Assembly: GCA_900547155.1 (NCBI GenBank)
Contig: URFH01000008.1
Span: forward strand, 8,261 to 72,260
DNA: 64,000 bases
Origin: an uncultured bacterium
GTDB taxonomy: Bacteria > Cyanobacteriota > Vampirovibrionia > Gastranaerophilales > Gastranaerophilaceae
Direction: 5' to 3'
The notes under the pieces are model-generated. The model was not told the origin of the DNA and did no database searches. It saw only the letters and a program-made list of their open reading frames with translations. Numbering within the stretch: position 1 is the stretch's first letter; each line of letters starts with the position of its first letter. Below are positions 17,376-26,333 of this stretch, piece after piece. A program made the position numbers and the translations under genes.

Positions 17376-18710
17376 TTATTCAGGCATTAAGACCGAAATT
17401 ACGGCATTTTTGACCGGAAGATATTTTTTCACAATTTCTTTAAAATCATCTATACTGAACTTTTCGAGTTCTTCAAGATATTCTTCAACAAGCTCAAGAT
17501 TATTGCACACGGTCATATAATAGCCGATTGTTTCGCCAATATCCGAAACGGTTTCGGCTTCTTCTGCAAAATTAACTTTCAAGCGTTTTTTCGCCTTTTC
17601 AAACTCTTTTTCGTCAATGCCGTCTTCAACAACTTTCCTGATTTCTTCTTTCAAAAGCTCAATCGCCTCATCTTTTTTAGAAGCATCAAAATTTGCCTGC
17701 ACAAAAAGGTTTGAGCCGTCACGGAAATTATAAAAATCAGCAGAAACAAGATTGAAAACCGGCTCCTGCGCTCTTTCGATAAGGTTTTTGAAAAGCCTTG
17801 AGCTCTGCCCCTCACCGAGGATTATCGAAGCCATTTCAAGCCCTATATTTTCCCTGATTGCGCAAGCAGCCTCGCCCAGATAGCCGATTATCACGAATCC
17901 CGTGTTAATTTGGGCTTTTGTTTCAATGTATTTTGTTTCGCCGGCAGGTCTGTCGATTTCAAATTCAGGGTTTTCAAAATTTTCACGCCCCCTGAAGTCA
18001 AATTCCCTGACAACCCGCTCGAGAACCTCATTATGGTCAAAATCCCCGACAATTATCGTGGTCATGTTGTTGGGAGTGTAATGTTTTTTGTAATATTCCA
18101 TTATTGTATCGCGCGGAACCGACGCAATCGTGTGCGCATGCCCGATTACATCGCGTTTGTAGGGATGTTTTGTGTACATTGCGTTGTTTGCCACGTTGTA
18201 AACCTTTGTCCAGGGCTGGTCTTCGCGCATTCTGATTTCTTCGATAACAACATGGCGCTCGCGCTTCTCTTTTACGGTTGTATCATTAATATCAAACTCG
18301 GGCCCCAGCTCATTTTCCGGAAGAATCGGATCAAGCATCATATCCGCATGCAGCTCAAGCGCAAGGTTCAAATTTTCGCAATTTTCGCCCTTTGGCAGCG
18401 TTACATAATAAAAAGTATAATCTTTCCACGTCGCAGCGTTCACGATTGCGCCTTTTGCCTCAAGCGTTTTGTCAAAATAGCCTGCAGGATGTTTGCTCGT
18501 GCCTTTGAACATCAAATGTTCAAGAAAATGCGAAATTCCGTTGATTTTGTCATCTTCGTTGATTGAACCTGTTTTTACCCAGGTCGAAACATTCACAAGG
18601 CCGCCCTCTTTATGCGCAAGCACGATTTTATGCCCGTTTTCCCGTTCATAGACCTCGACCGGACGGGTCAAAAACGGATATTTTATTTCTTTTTTTACAA
18701 GATTTTGCAC
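17376..18710 (-). CDS. M16-family zinc metallopeptidase, catalytic subunit
   Basis: A 444-residue M16 peptidase. HFLEHLMFKGT provides the inverted zinc motif HxxEH (H61, E64, H65), and a glutamate in the downstream VVIEEIRMREDQP segment is the third ligand. GTG 18710 is the start, preceded by GAGG eight bases upstream. It has no signal peptide, so it probably acts in the cytoplasm, degrading peptides or processing precursors. It pairs with the inactive subunit encoded 24 bases downstream. A role in RiPP leader removal is conceivable, since M16 pairs do this in some systems, but the RiPP locus is 15 kb away. Confidence 0.88.
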   Translation of the reverse strand: MQNLVKKEIKYPFLTRPVEVYERENGHKIVLAHKEGGLVNVSTWVKTGSINEDDKINGISHFLEHLMFKGTSKHPAGYFDKTLEAKGAIVNAATWKDYTFYYVTLPKGENCENLNLALELHADMMLDPILPENELGPEFDINDTTVKEKRERHVVIEEIRMREDQPWTKVYNVANNAMYTKHPYKRDVIGHAHTIASVPRDTIMEYYKKHYTPNNMTTIIVGDFDHNEVLERVVREFDFRGRENFENPEFEIDRPAGETKYIETKAQINTGFVIIGYLGEAACAIRENIGLEMASIILGEGQSSRLFKNLIERAQEPVFNLVSADFYNFRDGSNLFVQANFDASKKDEAIELLKEEIRKVVEDGIDEKEFEKAKKRLKVNFAEEAETVSDIGETIGYYMTVCNNLELVEEYLEELEKFSIDDFKEIVKKYLPVKNAVISVLMPE

Positions 18711-18975
18711 AATTTTTCCTCTATTTTAACTATTTATTTTGATATTTTATCAAATCCTAAGATTAACAACACGTACAGACGATGGAGTTTAAAAAAAGTT
18801 TGAAAAGGCCTCAAAAGTTTAAGCAGCAACGGGCAAAATTTCCCCAAAATATTATAACGCCCCCTTCCCCAACTCGAGGAAGGAGCAGCCCAAAACAACC
18901 TTGAAAACCTAAAAAAAATTCCCCTTTTTGCACAATCTTGCGGTGGGAACCGTTTCACTTTTCCCACCCTACAGT

Positions 18976-19175
18976 TTTTCGTCACCCTGAACTTGATTCA
19001 GGGTCGCAAGGGCGGTGATTACCGACTTCAACCTTGCGATTCCGAAATAAATTCGGAATGACAGCACGATTTTCGTCACCCTGAACTTGATTCAGGGTCG
19101 CGGGGACGGTGATTACCGACTTCAATCTGGCGATTCCGAAATAAATTCAAAATGACAGCACGATTTTCGTCACCC
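18976..19175. repeat. 94-bp tandem repeat with two internal palindromes
   Basis: Two copies plus the start of a third, with an exact 94-bp period (TTTTCGTCACCC at 18976, 19070 and 19164). Each copy has two hairpins: CCCTGAA-CTTGA-TTCAGGG, and ATTCCGAA-ATAAA-TTCGGAAT. The second hairpin of the second copy has decayed. A relative of the second hairpin, preceded by the same CTTGCG text, occurs at the 3' end of truA (25411-25433). The form is that of a REP-like extragenic palindrome family. Confidence 0.8.
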
Positions 19176-19322
19176 GGTATTTAAACAACCTAAAAAACCG
19201 CTCCCCACCCCGGCCCTCCCCGAGTTGGGGAGGGAGTGACCCAAAAACGCCTCAAAAATCCCCAAAATTCCCATTTCAAAACCCCATGTTAATTCCTCCT
19301 TTATAAAAACATCAAATTGCGC

Positions 19323-19328
19323 TATACT
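19323..19328 (+). promoter_or_regulatory. ruvC -10 box suggesting a leaderless message
   Basis: TATACT ends six bases before the ruvC ATG, so transcription should begin at or next to the start codon. No Shine-Dalgarno sequence lies between. The same geometry is seen at 36008-36020. Confidence 0.4.
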
Positions 19329-19334
19329 TAATCT

Positions 19335-19826
19335 ATGAGAATTTTAGGAATTGACCCCGGACTTGCTATAGTAGGTTACAGCGTATTGGAGATAGAGGAG
19401 GACTCTTATGAACTTGTTTCATCAGGTTCGATTCGGACGCAAAAAGGTGCTCCTGATTCTCAAAGACTGCTTGAAATCTGCGAGGATATGGAATACATTA
19501 TCAAAAAGTTCCAGCCCGACCATGCCAGCATAGAAAAACTCTTCTTTTTCCGCAATACAACAACAATAATCCCGGTTGCGGAAGCAAGAGGCATAATTGT
19601 AATGCTGCTGGAAAAATACGGAATAAAAATCCACGAATACACACCGCTTCAGGCAAAACAAACCCTAACAGGCTACGGCCGCGCAACAAAAGAAGAGGTC
19701 GCTCTCGCCGTCGGGCAGATAATTAACGGAAAACTGCCCAAACTCGACGACACAATCGACTCAATAGCGCTCGCAATCTGCCACGCAAGAAATGCCGAAT
19801 GCGAACTCGCCGCAGCCAACGCATAA
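19335..19826 (+). CDS. ruvC: Holliday junction endonuclease RuvC
   Basis: A 163-residue RuvC of standard length. It resolves four-way DNA junctions, working with RuvAB. The four acidic catalytic residues are in place: D7 in GIDPGL, E67 in ASIEKLFF, and D139 and D142 in LDDTIDSIALA. The K/Y-rich segment QAKQTLTGYGRATKEEV is the typical DNA-binding part. ruvA and ruvB are not next to it. The -10 box lies only six bases before the ATG, which suggests leaderless translation. Confidence 0.96.
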   Translation: MRILGIDPGLAIVGYSVLEIEEDSYELVSSGSIRTQKGAPDSQRLLEICEDMEYIIKKFQPDHASIEKLFFFRNTTTIIPVAEARGIIVMLLEKYGIKIHEYTPLQAKQTLTGYGRATKEEVALAVGQIINGKLPKLDDTIDSIALAICHARNAECELAAANA

Positions 19827-19840
19827 AATAAGGAGAAAAA

Positions 19841-20311
19841 ATGAATATTCTGCTTTTAAAACAAATATCTATACTTTCGCTCATTGCAGGAGCGGCTCTC
19901 GGGGTTGTGACAATAATCCCTTTCATTGGAGGAATCGCATTCCTCTTTTTAATGATGTGTATCGGAGCCGCATTGATAATTTACCTGAAAAAAATGACGC
20001 TCGTTGGTTTTCTGGAGCTCAAAGACGGAGCTCTTTACGGCGGAATTGCAGGTTTTATTTCATTTTTGGGGTTTGCGGCAGTTTATTTTCCGCTCGCCTC
20101 GATTATCGGCTTAATTTTTAAAAATTCCCAGTACAGTCTTGTTACTTTTTCTGTGGGCTCGGGATTTTTTGTGGTGCTTTTGCTCTCAATTTTTGTGGCA
20201 ATCCTTTCCGCAGTAATAAATTCATTTTCAGCCCTCGCTGCGACATACATTTATGCCCAGCTTGAACCAAGACCCGAAGAAAATACAACTAATTTTGAAA
20301 TCGAAGAATAG
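19841..20311 (+). CDS. Small integral membrane protein, function unknown
   Basis: A 156-residue protein with about four hydrophobic segments (8-30, 32-48, 66-92 and 105-135) and a short acidic C-terminal tail. AAGGAG lies seven bases before the ATG. It sits between ruvC and mtnA with short spacers (14 and 8 bases), so it is probably co-transcribed. I do not recognise the family; its Gly/Ala-rich helices recall small DUF-type channel or permease-like proteins. Confidence 0.7.
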   Translation: MNILLLKQISILSLIAGAALGVVTIIPFIGGIAFLFLMMCIGAALIIYLKKMTLVGFLELKDGALYGGIAGFISFLGFAAVYFPLASIIGLIFKNSQYSLVTFSVGSGFFVVLLLSIFVAILSAVINSFSALAATYIYAQLEPRPEENTTNFEIEE

Positions 20312-20319
20312 AGGTAAAA

Positions 20320-21378
20320 ATGTCAGAATTTAAATCAAAAATAAAAACAATTGAATGGGTGAACAACGTATCCAGAATGGTTGACCAGACGCTAATCCCT
20401 TATGAATACAAAATGGTCGATATAAAAACCGCAAACGAAATGTTCGACGCAATCCGCACGATGATTGTGCGCGGAGCACCGGCTATCGGGATTGCGGGCG
20501 CGCATGGCGTTGCTCTCGCGGCAATGGAAATCGCAGCAAAAACAAATGACAAAGAAGAATTTATCGAAAAACTCAAACAATACGCAGAATATCTGAAAAG
20601 TTCCCGCCCCACCGCAGTAAACCTCATGTGGGCGGTTGACCAGCAGTTTGAGCTCGCAAAAAACTCCGAAAAAACCGTTGACGAAACAGTAAAAATGCTT
20701 ATCGAAAACGGAATCAGGCTCGAAAATGAAGATATTGAAATAAACAAAAAAATCGGCGACAACGGCGCAAAATTGGTCAAAAAAGGCGCAACAATCCTCA
20801 CCCACTGCAACGCCGGCGCGCTAGCAACGGTCGGATACGGCACAGCGCTCGGGGTTGTGCGCTCAGCGTTCGCAAAAGACAACACAATTCAGGTTTTTGC
20901 CGACGAAACCCGCCCCAGACAACAGGGCGCAAGAATTACGACCTTTGAACTAAAAATGGACGGAATCCCCGTAACCCTTATCACAGATGGAATGTGCAGT
21001 TATTTCATGAGCAAGGGAATGATTGACATGGTTGTTGTCGGCGCAGACAGAATTGCGGCAAACGGCGATACTGCCAACAAAATCGGCACTTATACCGTCG
21101 CTATTGCAGCAAAATATCACAATGTTCCGTTCTACATTGCAGCGCCCTTATCGACAATTGACACCTCAATCGAATCCGGCGCCCGCATCCCGATTGAAGA
21201 ACGCTCAAAAGAAGAAGTTACGCATATAAACGGAAAAACCATCTGCGCGGAAGGCGTAAATGTAATAAATCCGGGATTTGACGTAACTCCGCATGAGCTT
21301 ATCACCGGAATCATTACAGAAAAAGGCGTGCTTTATCCGGATTTCACAGAATCAATCAAAAAAGCTTTCGAGGCATAA
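20320..21378 (+). CDS. mtnA: Methylthioribose-1-phosphate isomerase
   Basis: A 352-residue member of the eIF2B-like MtnA family at full length. It isomerises 5-methylthioribose-1-phosphate to methylthioribulose-1-phosphate in methionine salvage. RTMIVRGAPAIGIAGAHG is the phosphate-binding N-terminal signature. THCNAGALATVGYGTALG holds the catalytic Cys, and GADRIAANGDTANKIGTY holds the catalytic Asp. Related ribose-1,5-bisphosphate isomerases are usually shorter, which favours MtnA. No other salvage genes are in the window. Confidence 0.93.
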   Translation: MSEFKSKIKTIEWVNNVSRMVDQTLIPYEYKMVDIKTANEMFDAIRTMIVRGAPAIGIAGAHGVALAAMEIAAKTNDKEEFIEKLKQYAEYLKSSRPTAVNLMWAVDQQFELAKNSEKTVDETVKMLIENGIRLENEDIEINKKIGDNGAKLVKKGATILTHCNAGALATVGYGTALGVVRSAFAKDNTIQVFADETRPRQQGARITTFELKMDGIPVTLITDGMCSYFMSKGMIDMVVVGADRIAANGDTANKIGTYTVAIAAKYHNVPFYIAAPLSTIDTSIESGARIPIEERSKEEVTHINGKTICAEGVNVINPGFDVTPHELITGIITEKGVLYPDFTESIKKAFEA

Positions 21379-21379
21379 A

Positions 21380-21976
21380 ATGCTGAAAAAACTATTAATA
21401 ACAATTTCAATTCTCTTTATATCAACCCTGCAAACCCTTGCAGCCGATATTTCAACAGAAAAATGCACACTTTGTCTTTACAAAGATGGCGAAACCGTAA
21501 AAATTGAAAAGGATTACGGCGAAATCCAGCCTATTCTTGAAAAAATCATTCACGACACCTACGATATTAACCTGAATGTCCTGATGAGCGACCGTTCGGT
21601 CAACGACATGAAGAATGTGGGGGAACATCTTGAGATTACCCTGAAAACTCCCCGCCTGTACAAGTCAAAAAACAGCCACATGACCTATTTAGGATACAAA
21701 ACCTATGTGGTAAAAGAGAACAATGAAGTCCACAGGCTTCCGGCGACAAAGATTTTTATGACGCTCCAGCAAAAACCACTGGCAGGAGGAATCGGCTCGA
21801 CAGAGTTTAATCCTAAAATCATAAACATCGACCAGCGCCGCATAAGGGTAATATTCGGCGACAGAAACGGATATTGCTCCGTACCGGAATTCGCTTTCGG
21901 TGTGGATGGTGATTTTCAAAAACTGCTAGACATGTTTAATACAGAAACCAAAGACAAAGCGGTTTTAGAAGATTAA
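21380..21976 (+). CDS. Secreted protein, function unknown
   Basis: A 198-residue protein starting at ATG 21380, one base after the mtnA stop. An upstream in-frame start inside mtnA is ignored because the signal peptide begins here. MLKKLLITISILFISTLQTLAAD is a clear signal peptide with cleavage after ALA-like text near residue 21. The mature part has one CTLC motif and is otherwise a mixed alpha/beta domain rich in charged residues. It is not recognised. It is probably periplasmic and cotranscribed with mtnA. Confidence 0.75.
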   Translation: MLKKLLITISILFISTLQTLAADISTEKCTLCLYKDGETVKIEKDYGEIQPILEKIIHDTYDINLNVLMSDRSVNDMKNVGEHLEITLKTPRLYKSKNSHMTYLGYKTYVVKENNEVHRLPATKIFMTLQQKPLAGGIGSTEFNPKIINIDQRRIRVIFGDRNGYCSVPEFAFGVDGDFQKLLDMFNTETKDKAVLED

Positions 21977-22035
21977 CACATTTTGCCTGACGGATTTTTG
22001 GTGTTAAAATATTATAAAAAGGAAATCAGAAGAAA

Positions 22036-22683
22036 ATGCGACAATTTACAAAAAGAGAAGCCTCCGAATTCAACAGGTTTAGAAAATTTTTTCAATGGCT
22101 TGTTTGCAAAGTATGTTTCGGCAGCTATATAAAATTATTCTACAACTACAAAGTTGAGGGGCTTGAGAATATTCCTGAAAAATCACGCTTCATTGTCGCT
22201 GCGAACCATATTTCGGGCAAAGATCCGTTCATTGTTGCGGGTGCATTGAAGAAAAAAACCGTAGCATTTATGGCAAAAGAGGAACTTTTTGAAAGCTTTT
22301 TCTCCCGCACATTAATGGACTGGTGCGGCGCTTTTGCAGTAAAAAGAGGCAAAGTCGCAGTTTCTACAATAAAAACAGCACTTTCAATAAAAAACACCGA
22401 TTGGGCGCTCGGCCTTTTCCCTCAGGGGACAAGAGATTCCGGCGATAAAATCGAAAAAATCAACAAAGGATTTGCAACCTTTGCAAAAGTAACAGAATCG
22501 GACATTTTGCCGGTAGCGCTTATTGGTTCGGACAAGAAAATCCGCTTTCCGTTCAGTGAAAAACTAACTGTCAAAGTAGGCAAAATCATTCCATACAGCG
22601 ACAATGTCGATGAAATGATGAGGCAATGGTGCAGTTCTATTTCAGAACTAACAGGAAAGCAATACAAGCTGGCTGAGGTTTAA
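22036..22683 (+). CDS. PlsC-like 1-acylglycerol-3-phosphate acyltransferase
   Basis: A 215-residue LPLAT-superfamily protein. AANHISGKDPF (H58, D63) is the HX4D catalytic motif, and FPQGTRDSGDKI is the glycerol-phosphate binding motif. It transfers an acyl chain to lysophosphatidate or a related lysolipid at the inner membrane; the hydrophobic N-terminal segment (WLVCKVCFGSYIKLF) would anchor it. A second, distinct PlsC-like gene follows after 31 bases. The two share the MKR/MRQ...EFNxxR opening, so they look like an old tandem duplication. Confidence 0.85.
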   Translation: MRQFTKREASEFNRFRKFFQWLVCKVCFGSYIKLFYNYKVEGLENIPEKSRFIVAANHISGKDPFIVAGALKKKTVAFMAKEELFESFFSRTLMDWCGAFAVKRGKVAVSTIKTALSIKNTDWALGLFPQGTRDSGDKIEKINKGFATFAKVTESDILPVALIGSDKKIRFPFSEKLTVKVGKIIPYSDNVDEMMRQWCSSISELTGKQYKLAEV

Positions 22684-22714
22684 TTTTTTAACAAATCTGG
22701 GATAAGGAAAGAAG

Positions 22715-23407
22715 ATGAAAAGAAATTATGCTAAAAGAACCGCGGACGAGTTCAATTTTATAAGAAGCTGTTTCCAAAAATTTTGGATGTATTTTGTTGC
22801 AGTGCCTATTTTCTGGCTGTTTTACAGATATGAGATAATTGGCAGAGAAAATATACCAAAGGGGAAACGATTTATCTGTGCGGCAAATCATATTTCTTAT
22901 TTTGACCCGTTTCTGGTTTCAGTTGCGGTAAAAAAACCTGTTGCATATATGGCAAAAAAAGAGCTTTTTGAGGGCAATCCGTTTTTTGTATTTTGCATGG
23001 ATTATCTGGGCGCTTTTGCCGTAAACAGAGAAAAACTGGAAGTTGCAACCATAAAAACCGTCAAAGAAGTATTCAAAAGCGACTGGATGCTCGGGATTTT
23101 CCCTCAGGGCGGAATCAGGAGAAATATGACAATTGAAAAGGTCAATAAAGGCTTTGCTGTAATTGCAAAAGCAGCAAAATGGGATATTCTTCCGGTTTCA
23201 ATTGTCGGAGTTGAAAAGTACAACTGGATTCCTTTCAAAGCAAAGATAAAAGTCCGGATAGGCACCCCTATTTCACATGAACTATCGCAGGACGAAATCA
23301 TTGAAACATGGGGCAAACAGGTAGCTTCAATGTGCCATTACCATTTCATTGACACAGAATCAGAAAACAGCGAAGCACAGGACCAGAAAGACTTTGCAAA
23401 CGCTTAA
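22715..23407 (+). CDS. PlsC-like acyltransferase, second copy
   Basis: A 230-residue paralogue of the preceding gene. AANHISYFDPF (H59, D64) is the catalytic HX4D, and FPQGGIRRNM replaces the more usual FPEGTR, so the phosphate-binding motif differs from its neighbour (Gly in place of Thr). A hydrophobic N-terminal segment (FWMYFVAVPIFWLFYRY) fits membrane attachment. The C-terminus is extended and acidic. Divergent motif III suggests that the two enzymes act on different acceptors. Which one is the true PlsC cannot be decided from the sequence. Confidence 0.85.
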   Translation: MKRNYAKRTADEFNFIRSCFQKFWMYFVAVPIFWLFYRYEIIGRENIPKGKRFICAANHISYFDPFLVSVAVKKPVAYMAKKELFEGNPFFVFCMDYLGAFAVNREKLEVATIKTVKEVFKSDWMLGIFPQGGIRRNMTIEKVNKGFAVIAKAAKWDILPVSIVGVEKYNWIPFKAKIKVRIGTPISHELSQDEIIETWGKQVASMCHYHFIDTESENSEAQDQKDFANA

Positions 23408-23456
23408 AAATTCGGCTATACTAAAAAATCATAAATATTAAAAAAGGAGCAAAAAA

Positions 23457-24338
23457 ATGCGTTACGATGCGGGTGAAATTATTACGGCGATGATTACGCC
23501 AATGACAGAAGACAGAAAAATCGACTTTCAATCGCTTGAAAAGCTTATAAACCACCTCATCGACTCGGGCACCGACGCAATCCTCGCAGCAGGCACCACA
23601 GGAGAATCGCCGACACTAACGCATGACGAAGAAGTCGAACTTTTTAAATTTGTAAAAGAAAAAACAGCCGGACGCTGCAAGCTAATTTTCGGCGCAGGCT
23701 CAAACTGCACGCAAACCGCAGTTATGGCGACAAAAAACGCCAAAGATGCAGGCGCTGACGCCATTTTGTCGGTTGTTCCCTACTACAACAAACCCTCACA
23801 AAAAGGATTGCTTGAGCATTTCGGCACAATTGCAAACTCCACTGACCTGCCGGTAATTTTATACAATATCCCCGGCAGAACAGGCATAACTATGAAGCCG
23901 GAAACAATCGGAGAGCTCGCAAAAAGGCACAAAAACATCGTAGCGGTAAAACAGAGCCTTGCGGACATGGATGTCATCACAGAAACCCGCAGAGCCTGCC
24001 CTGACGACTTTTTGATTTACTCCGGAGATGACAGCCTGACGCTTCCGATGATGTCTGTGGGCGCTTACGGCGTAATCAGCGTTGCGTCGCACGTTATTGG
24101 CCGTGAGATGAAAGCTATGATTAATCTTTACAAATCCGGCCGCGTTGCAGAAGCGACAGAAGCGCATTTGAAGCTATATCCGTTATTCAAGAAGATTTTT
24201 ATGGCGCCAAACCCGATTCCAGTTAAGCAGTGCCTTGAAAAAATGGGAATTTGTAAAAATTACGTAAGAAGACCGCTGGTTGAGCTTGATGAAGCGGAAA
24301 AAAGCGAGCTTTATTCGGTTTTGAATAACTATATTTAA
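23457..24338 (+). CDS. dapA: 4-hydroxy-tetrahydrodipicolinate synthase
   Basis: A 293-residue DapA of normal length. It condenses pyruvate with aspartate semialdehyde in the lysine and diaminopimelate pathway. GTTGESPTL is the substrate-binding loop, YYNKPSQKG and LYNIPGRTG carry the catalytic tyrosine, and VAVKQSLAD holds the Schiff-base lysine. AAAGGAG lies before the ATG, and a GGCTATACTA -10-like sequence lies about 40 bases upstream. A strong terminator follows. Confidence 0.93.
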   Translation: MRYDAGEIITAMITPMTEDRKIDFQSLEKLINHLIDSGTDAILAAGTTGESPTLTHDEEVELFKFVKEKTAGRCKLIFGAGSNCTQTAVMATKNAKDAGADAILSVVPYYNKPSQKGLLEHFGTIANSTDLPVILYNIPGRTGITMKPETIGELAKRHKNIVAVKQSLADMDVITETRRACPDDFLIYSGDDSLTLPMMSVGAYGVISVASHVIGREMKAMINLYKSGRVAEATEAHLKLYPLFKKIFMAPNPIPVKQCLEKMGICKNYVRRPLVELDEAEKSELYSVLNNYI

Positions 24339-24420
24339 AACAAAAGCGATTTAACCCGGGAATTTTACCTGAATTCAACAACAAAAGGATTTTCCCGGAT
24401 AATTTTTAAACTTATAAACA

Positions 24421-24447
24421 AAAAAACGGGCTTTGCGCCCGTTTTTT
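24421..24447. terminator. Bidirectional intrinsic terminator between dapA and rpsI
   Basis: A perfect stem ACGGGC-TTTGC-GCCCGT flanked by six A on one side and six T on the other, so it has a U-run in both directions. It lies between the convergent ends of dapA and the ribosomal protein operon and can stop both. Confidence 0.9.
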
Positions 24448-24476
24448 GTAAAAATTGAACCAATTCGGCAATTCGA

Positions 24477-24872
24477 TTAACGTTTTGAGAACTGGAATCT
24501 TTTTCTGGCTCTTTTTCTACCGTATTTTTTACGTTCTTTGACTCTTGCATCTCTTGTCAAAAGTCCTTCAGCTTTTAATACGGGTCTGAAATCAGGATTG
24601 ATTTGAAGAAGAGCTCTTGAAATGCCGTGTCTGATAGCACCGGCTTGAGAAGAGATTCCGCCGCCGACTGCTTTAACGCGAACATCGTAGTTTTCCATAT
24701 TTTCAGTCAACGCGAGCGGTTTGAAGATTTGCATTTCAAGCGCCGGACGGTTGCCGATGTATGCAGCGAGAGTTTTTCCGTTTACGAACACTCTGCCTTT
24801 GCCTTTAACCAATTTTACAACTGCGATAGAGGTTTTTCTTCTGCCTGTTGCCATGATTGTATCTTTAGCCAT
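24477..24872 (-). CDS. rpsI: 30S ribosomal protein S9
   Basis: A 131-residue S9, the usual size. TGRRKTSIAVVKL at the N-terminus and KERKKYGRKRARKRFQFSKR at the C-terminus, the tail that reaches the P-site tRNA, are diagnostic. The ATG at 24872 overlaps the rplM stop (TAATG), with GGAGG eight bases upstream, so this start is preferred to the internal MATGRR. It is the last gene of the operon. Confidence 0.96.
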   Translation of the reverse strand: MAKDTIMATGRRKTSIAVVKLVKGKGRVFVNGKTLAAYIGNRPALEMQIFKPLALTENMENYDVRVKAVGGGISSQAGAIRHGISRALLQINPDFRPVLKAEGLLTRDARVKERKKYGRKRARKRFQFSKR

Positions 24873-25309
24873 TATTTAACCTCCATTTCATAAACTTCAG
24901 GTTTTTGAGCTGCGTGAGGATGTTCAGCACCTGCGTAAACTTTGAGCTTTGTGAATTGTTCTGCGCCCAGAGTGTTGTGCGGAAGCATGCCTTTTACTGC
25001 TTTTTCAATAGCCTTGGTCGGGTCTTTTTCCATCAAGTCTTTGAAAGAAATAGATTTCAACCCGCCCGGGAAGCCGGTGTGGTGGTAGTAAATTTTGTCA
25101 GTTTCTTTTTTACCGGAAACCTGAATTTTGTCCGCATTGATAACAATTACAAAATCGCCTGTATCAACGTTAGGAGTATAATTCGGTTTGGTTTTTCCTC
25201 TTAAAAGGTTTGCACAAACAGTAGCCAATCTTCCGAGAGTTTTGCCCTCAGCGTCGATTACATACCATTTTCTTTCAACTTCAAGAGGTTTTGCTGAATA
25301 AGTTTTCAT
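24872..25309 (-). CDS. rplM: 50S ribosomal protein L13
   Basis: A 145-residue L13. [17 protein letters not shown] at the N-terminus and [31 protein letters not shown] at the C-terminus are the family signatures. It is paired with rpsI as in most bacteria, and the two share an overlapping stop/start. Confidence 0.96.
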   Translation of the reverse strand: MKTYSAKPLEVERKWYVIDAEGKTLGRLATVCANLLRGKTKPNYTPNVDTGDFVIVINADKIQVSGKKETDKIYYHHTGFPGGLKSISFKDLMEKDPTKAIEKAVKGMLPHNTLGAEQFTKLKVYAGAEHPHAAQKPEVYEMEVK

Positions 25310-25350
25310 TTTTCAGTTATCTCCATAGTGTTTAGTTATTTTTTATGTTT

Positions 25351-25433
25351 GTGAGCATTGCGCTCACTGCCTGCCGCCTTGAATTTGTGTCAAAGGCGCC
25401 ATTGTCCTTGCGATTCTGAAACAATTTCAGAAT
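25351..25433. repeat. REP-like palindromes forming the 3' end of truA
   Basis: Two hairpins: GTGAGC-N5-GCTCAC at 25351-25367, and ATTCTGAAA-CAA-TTTCAGAAT at 25413-25433. The second closely matches the CTTGCGATTCCGAA hairpin of the 94-bp repeat at 18976-19175, including the flanking CTTGCG and ATGAC. The truA stop codon lies inside this hairpin, so the repeat supplies the last residues (PSSF) and the stop of the coding sequence. Confidence 0.7.
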
Positions 25434-26209
25434 GACGACGGGTTTTCTGACTGATATGGGGCATATCCCACTTCAACCAGAGTCAGCCCGTCAGGACTGA
25501 TTGTCGGGCCTGCTTTTGTCCGGTCTTTTGCTTCAAGAATTTCGCCCATCAACCCGGGTTTCAGGTTTTTATGCTCAATCATCAGCAAAGTTCCGACTAT
25601 CGTCCGCACCATGTTGTACAAAAAGCGATTTGCTACGATTTCGATTGTGATAAAATCACCCGATTTCAGCGCCTGCGCTTTATATACGGTACAAACGAGG
25701 GCAGGGTTTGAGGATTGTGAGGATTTGAACGAGGAAAAATCATGTTCCCCGAGCAAAAAGCTCAACGCCTCATTCATTCTCGCCACATTGAGGGGTTTTC
25801 TCACGAGCAGAGAATGTGAATCCCAGACGCTGCGCTGTGAACGATTGGCGATTCTGTACTGATATCGCCGGTATCGCCCGCTTTTCTGTGCATGAAAGTC
25901 ATCAGGAACTTCTTTTATTGAAGAAACGCTGATATCTTCGGGCAAAAGTCCGTTCAATGAGTTCAAAAACCTTGAAGCAACAATGGGTTTTTCACTCACA
26001 AAATGAACAACCTGCCCTTTCGCATGCACACCTGCGTCAGTGCGGCCTGAGAAAATTGTTTTTATTCTTCCGGAGGGATTTTCCTCCGATTTTATCAATG
26101 TACCAAGTGCCCGCTCCAGTTCCGATTGAATCGTAATTTTATCAGGCTGGATTTGCGAACCCGCATAATTGGTGCCGATATATTCAACAACTACAATATA
26201 TTTGGGCAT
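25427..26209 (-). CDS. truA: tRNA pseudouridine(38-40) synthase TruA
   Basis: A 260-residue TruA. It isomerises uridines 38-40 in the tRNA anticodon arm. GRTDAGVHAKGQVVHF contains the catalytic aspartate. YIGTNYAGSQIQP near the start and NRFLYNMVRTIVGTLL near the end are further family blocks. Its position downstream of rplQ is conserved in many bacteria. The C-terminus runs into a REP-like palindrome that provides the stop codon. Confidence 0.95.
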   Translation of the reverse strand: MPKYIVVVEYIGTNYAGSQIQPDKITIQSELERALGTLIKSEENPSGRIKTIFSGRTDAGVHAKGQVVHFVSEKPIVASRFLNSLNGLLPEDISVSSIKEVPDDFHAQKSGRYRRYQYRIANRSQRSVWDSHSLLVRKPLNVARMNEALSFLLGEHDFSSFKSSQSSNPALVCTVYKAQALKSGDFITIEIVANRFLYNMVRTIVGTLLMIEHKNLKPGLMGEILEAKDRTKAGPTISPDGLTLVEVGYAPYQSENPSSF

Positions 26210-26333
26210 TTTTCCTCCGGATTTAGTGCCGTTTCAGCCGTTTCGCCTGCGCGAGTCGCCAAAAGCCCACCTTTCCAAGAGCCCCTTTCTATTTTCGTTG
26301 TATGATTTACAACAAAAATCACGCCGGGGGTCA

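Larger units (their letters stand above)
18711..19334. other. Gene-free spacer with tandem and palindromic repeats
   Basis: No credible gene lies here. The stretch holds a 94-bp tandem repeat (18976-19175), GC-rich blocks CCCCTTCCCCAACTCGAGGA and CCCTCCCCGAGTTGGGGAGGG (the latter a strong palindrome), and the ruvC promoter at its right end. Both flanking genes read away from it, so it is a divergent intergenic region that has collected extragenic repeats. Confidence 0.7.

Noticed and set aside
21293..21379. Longer frame for the secreted protein starting inside mtnA
   Set aside because: The signal peptide begins at ATG 21380, and the upstream residues would place it internally.
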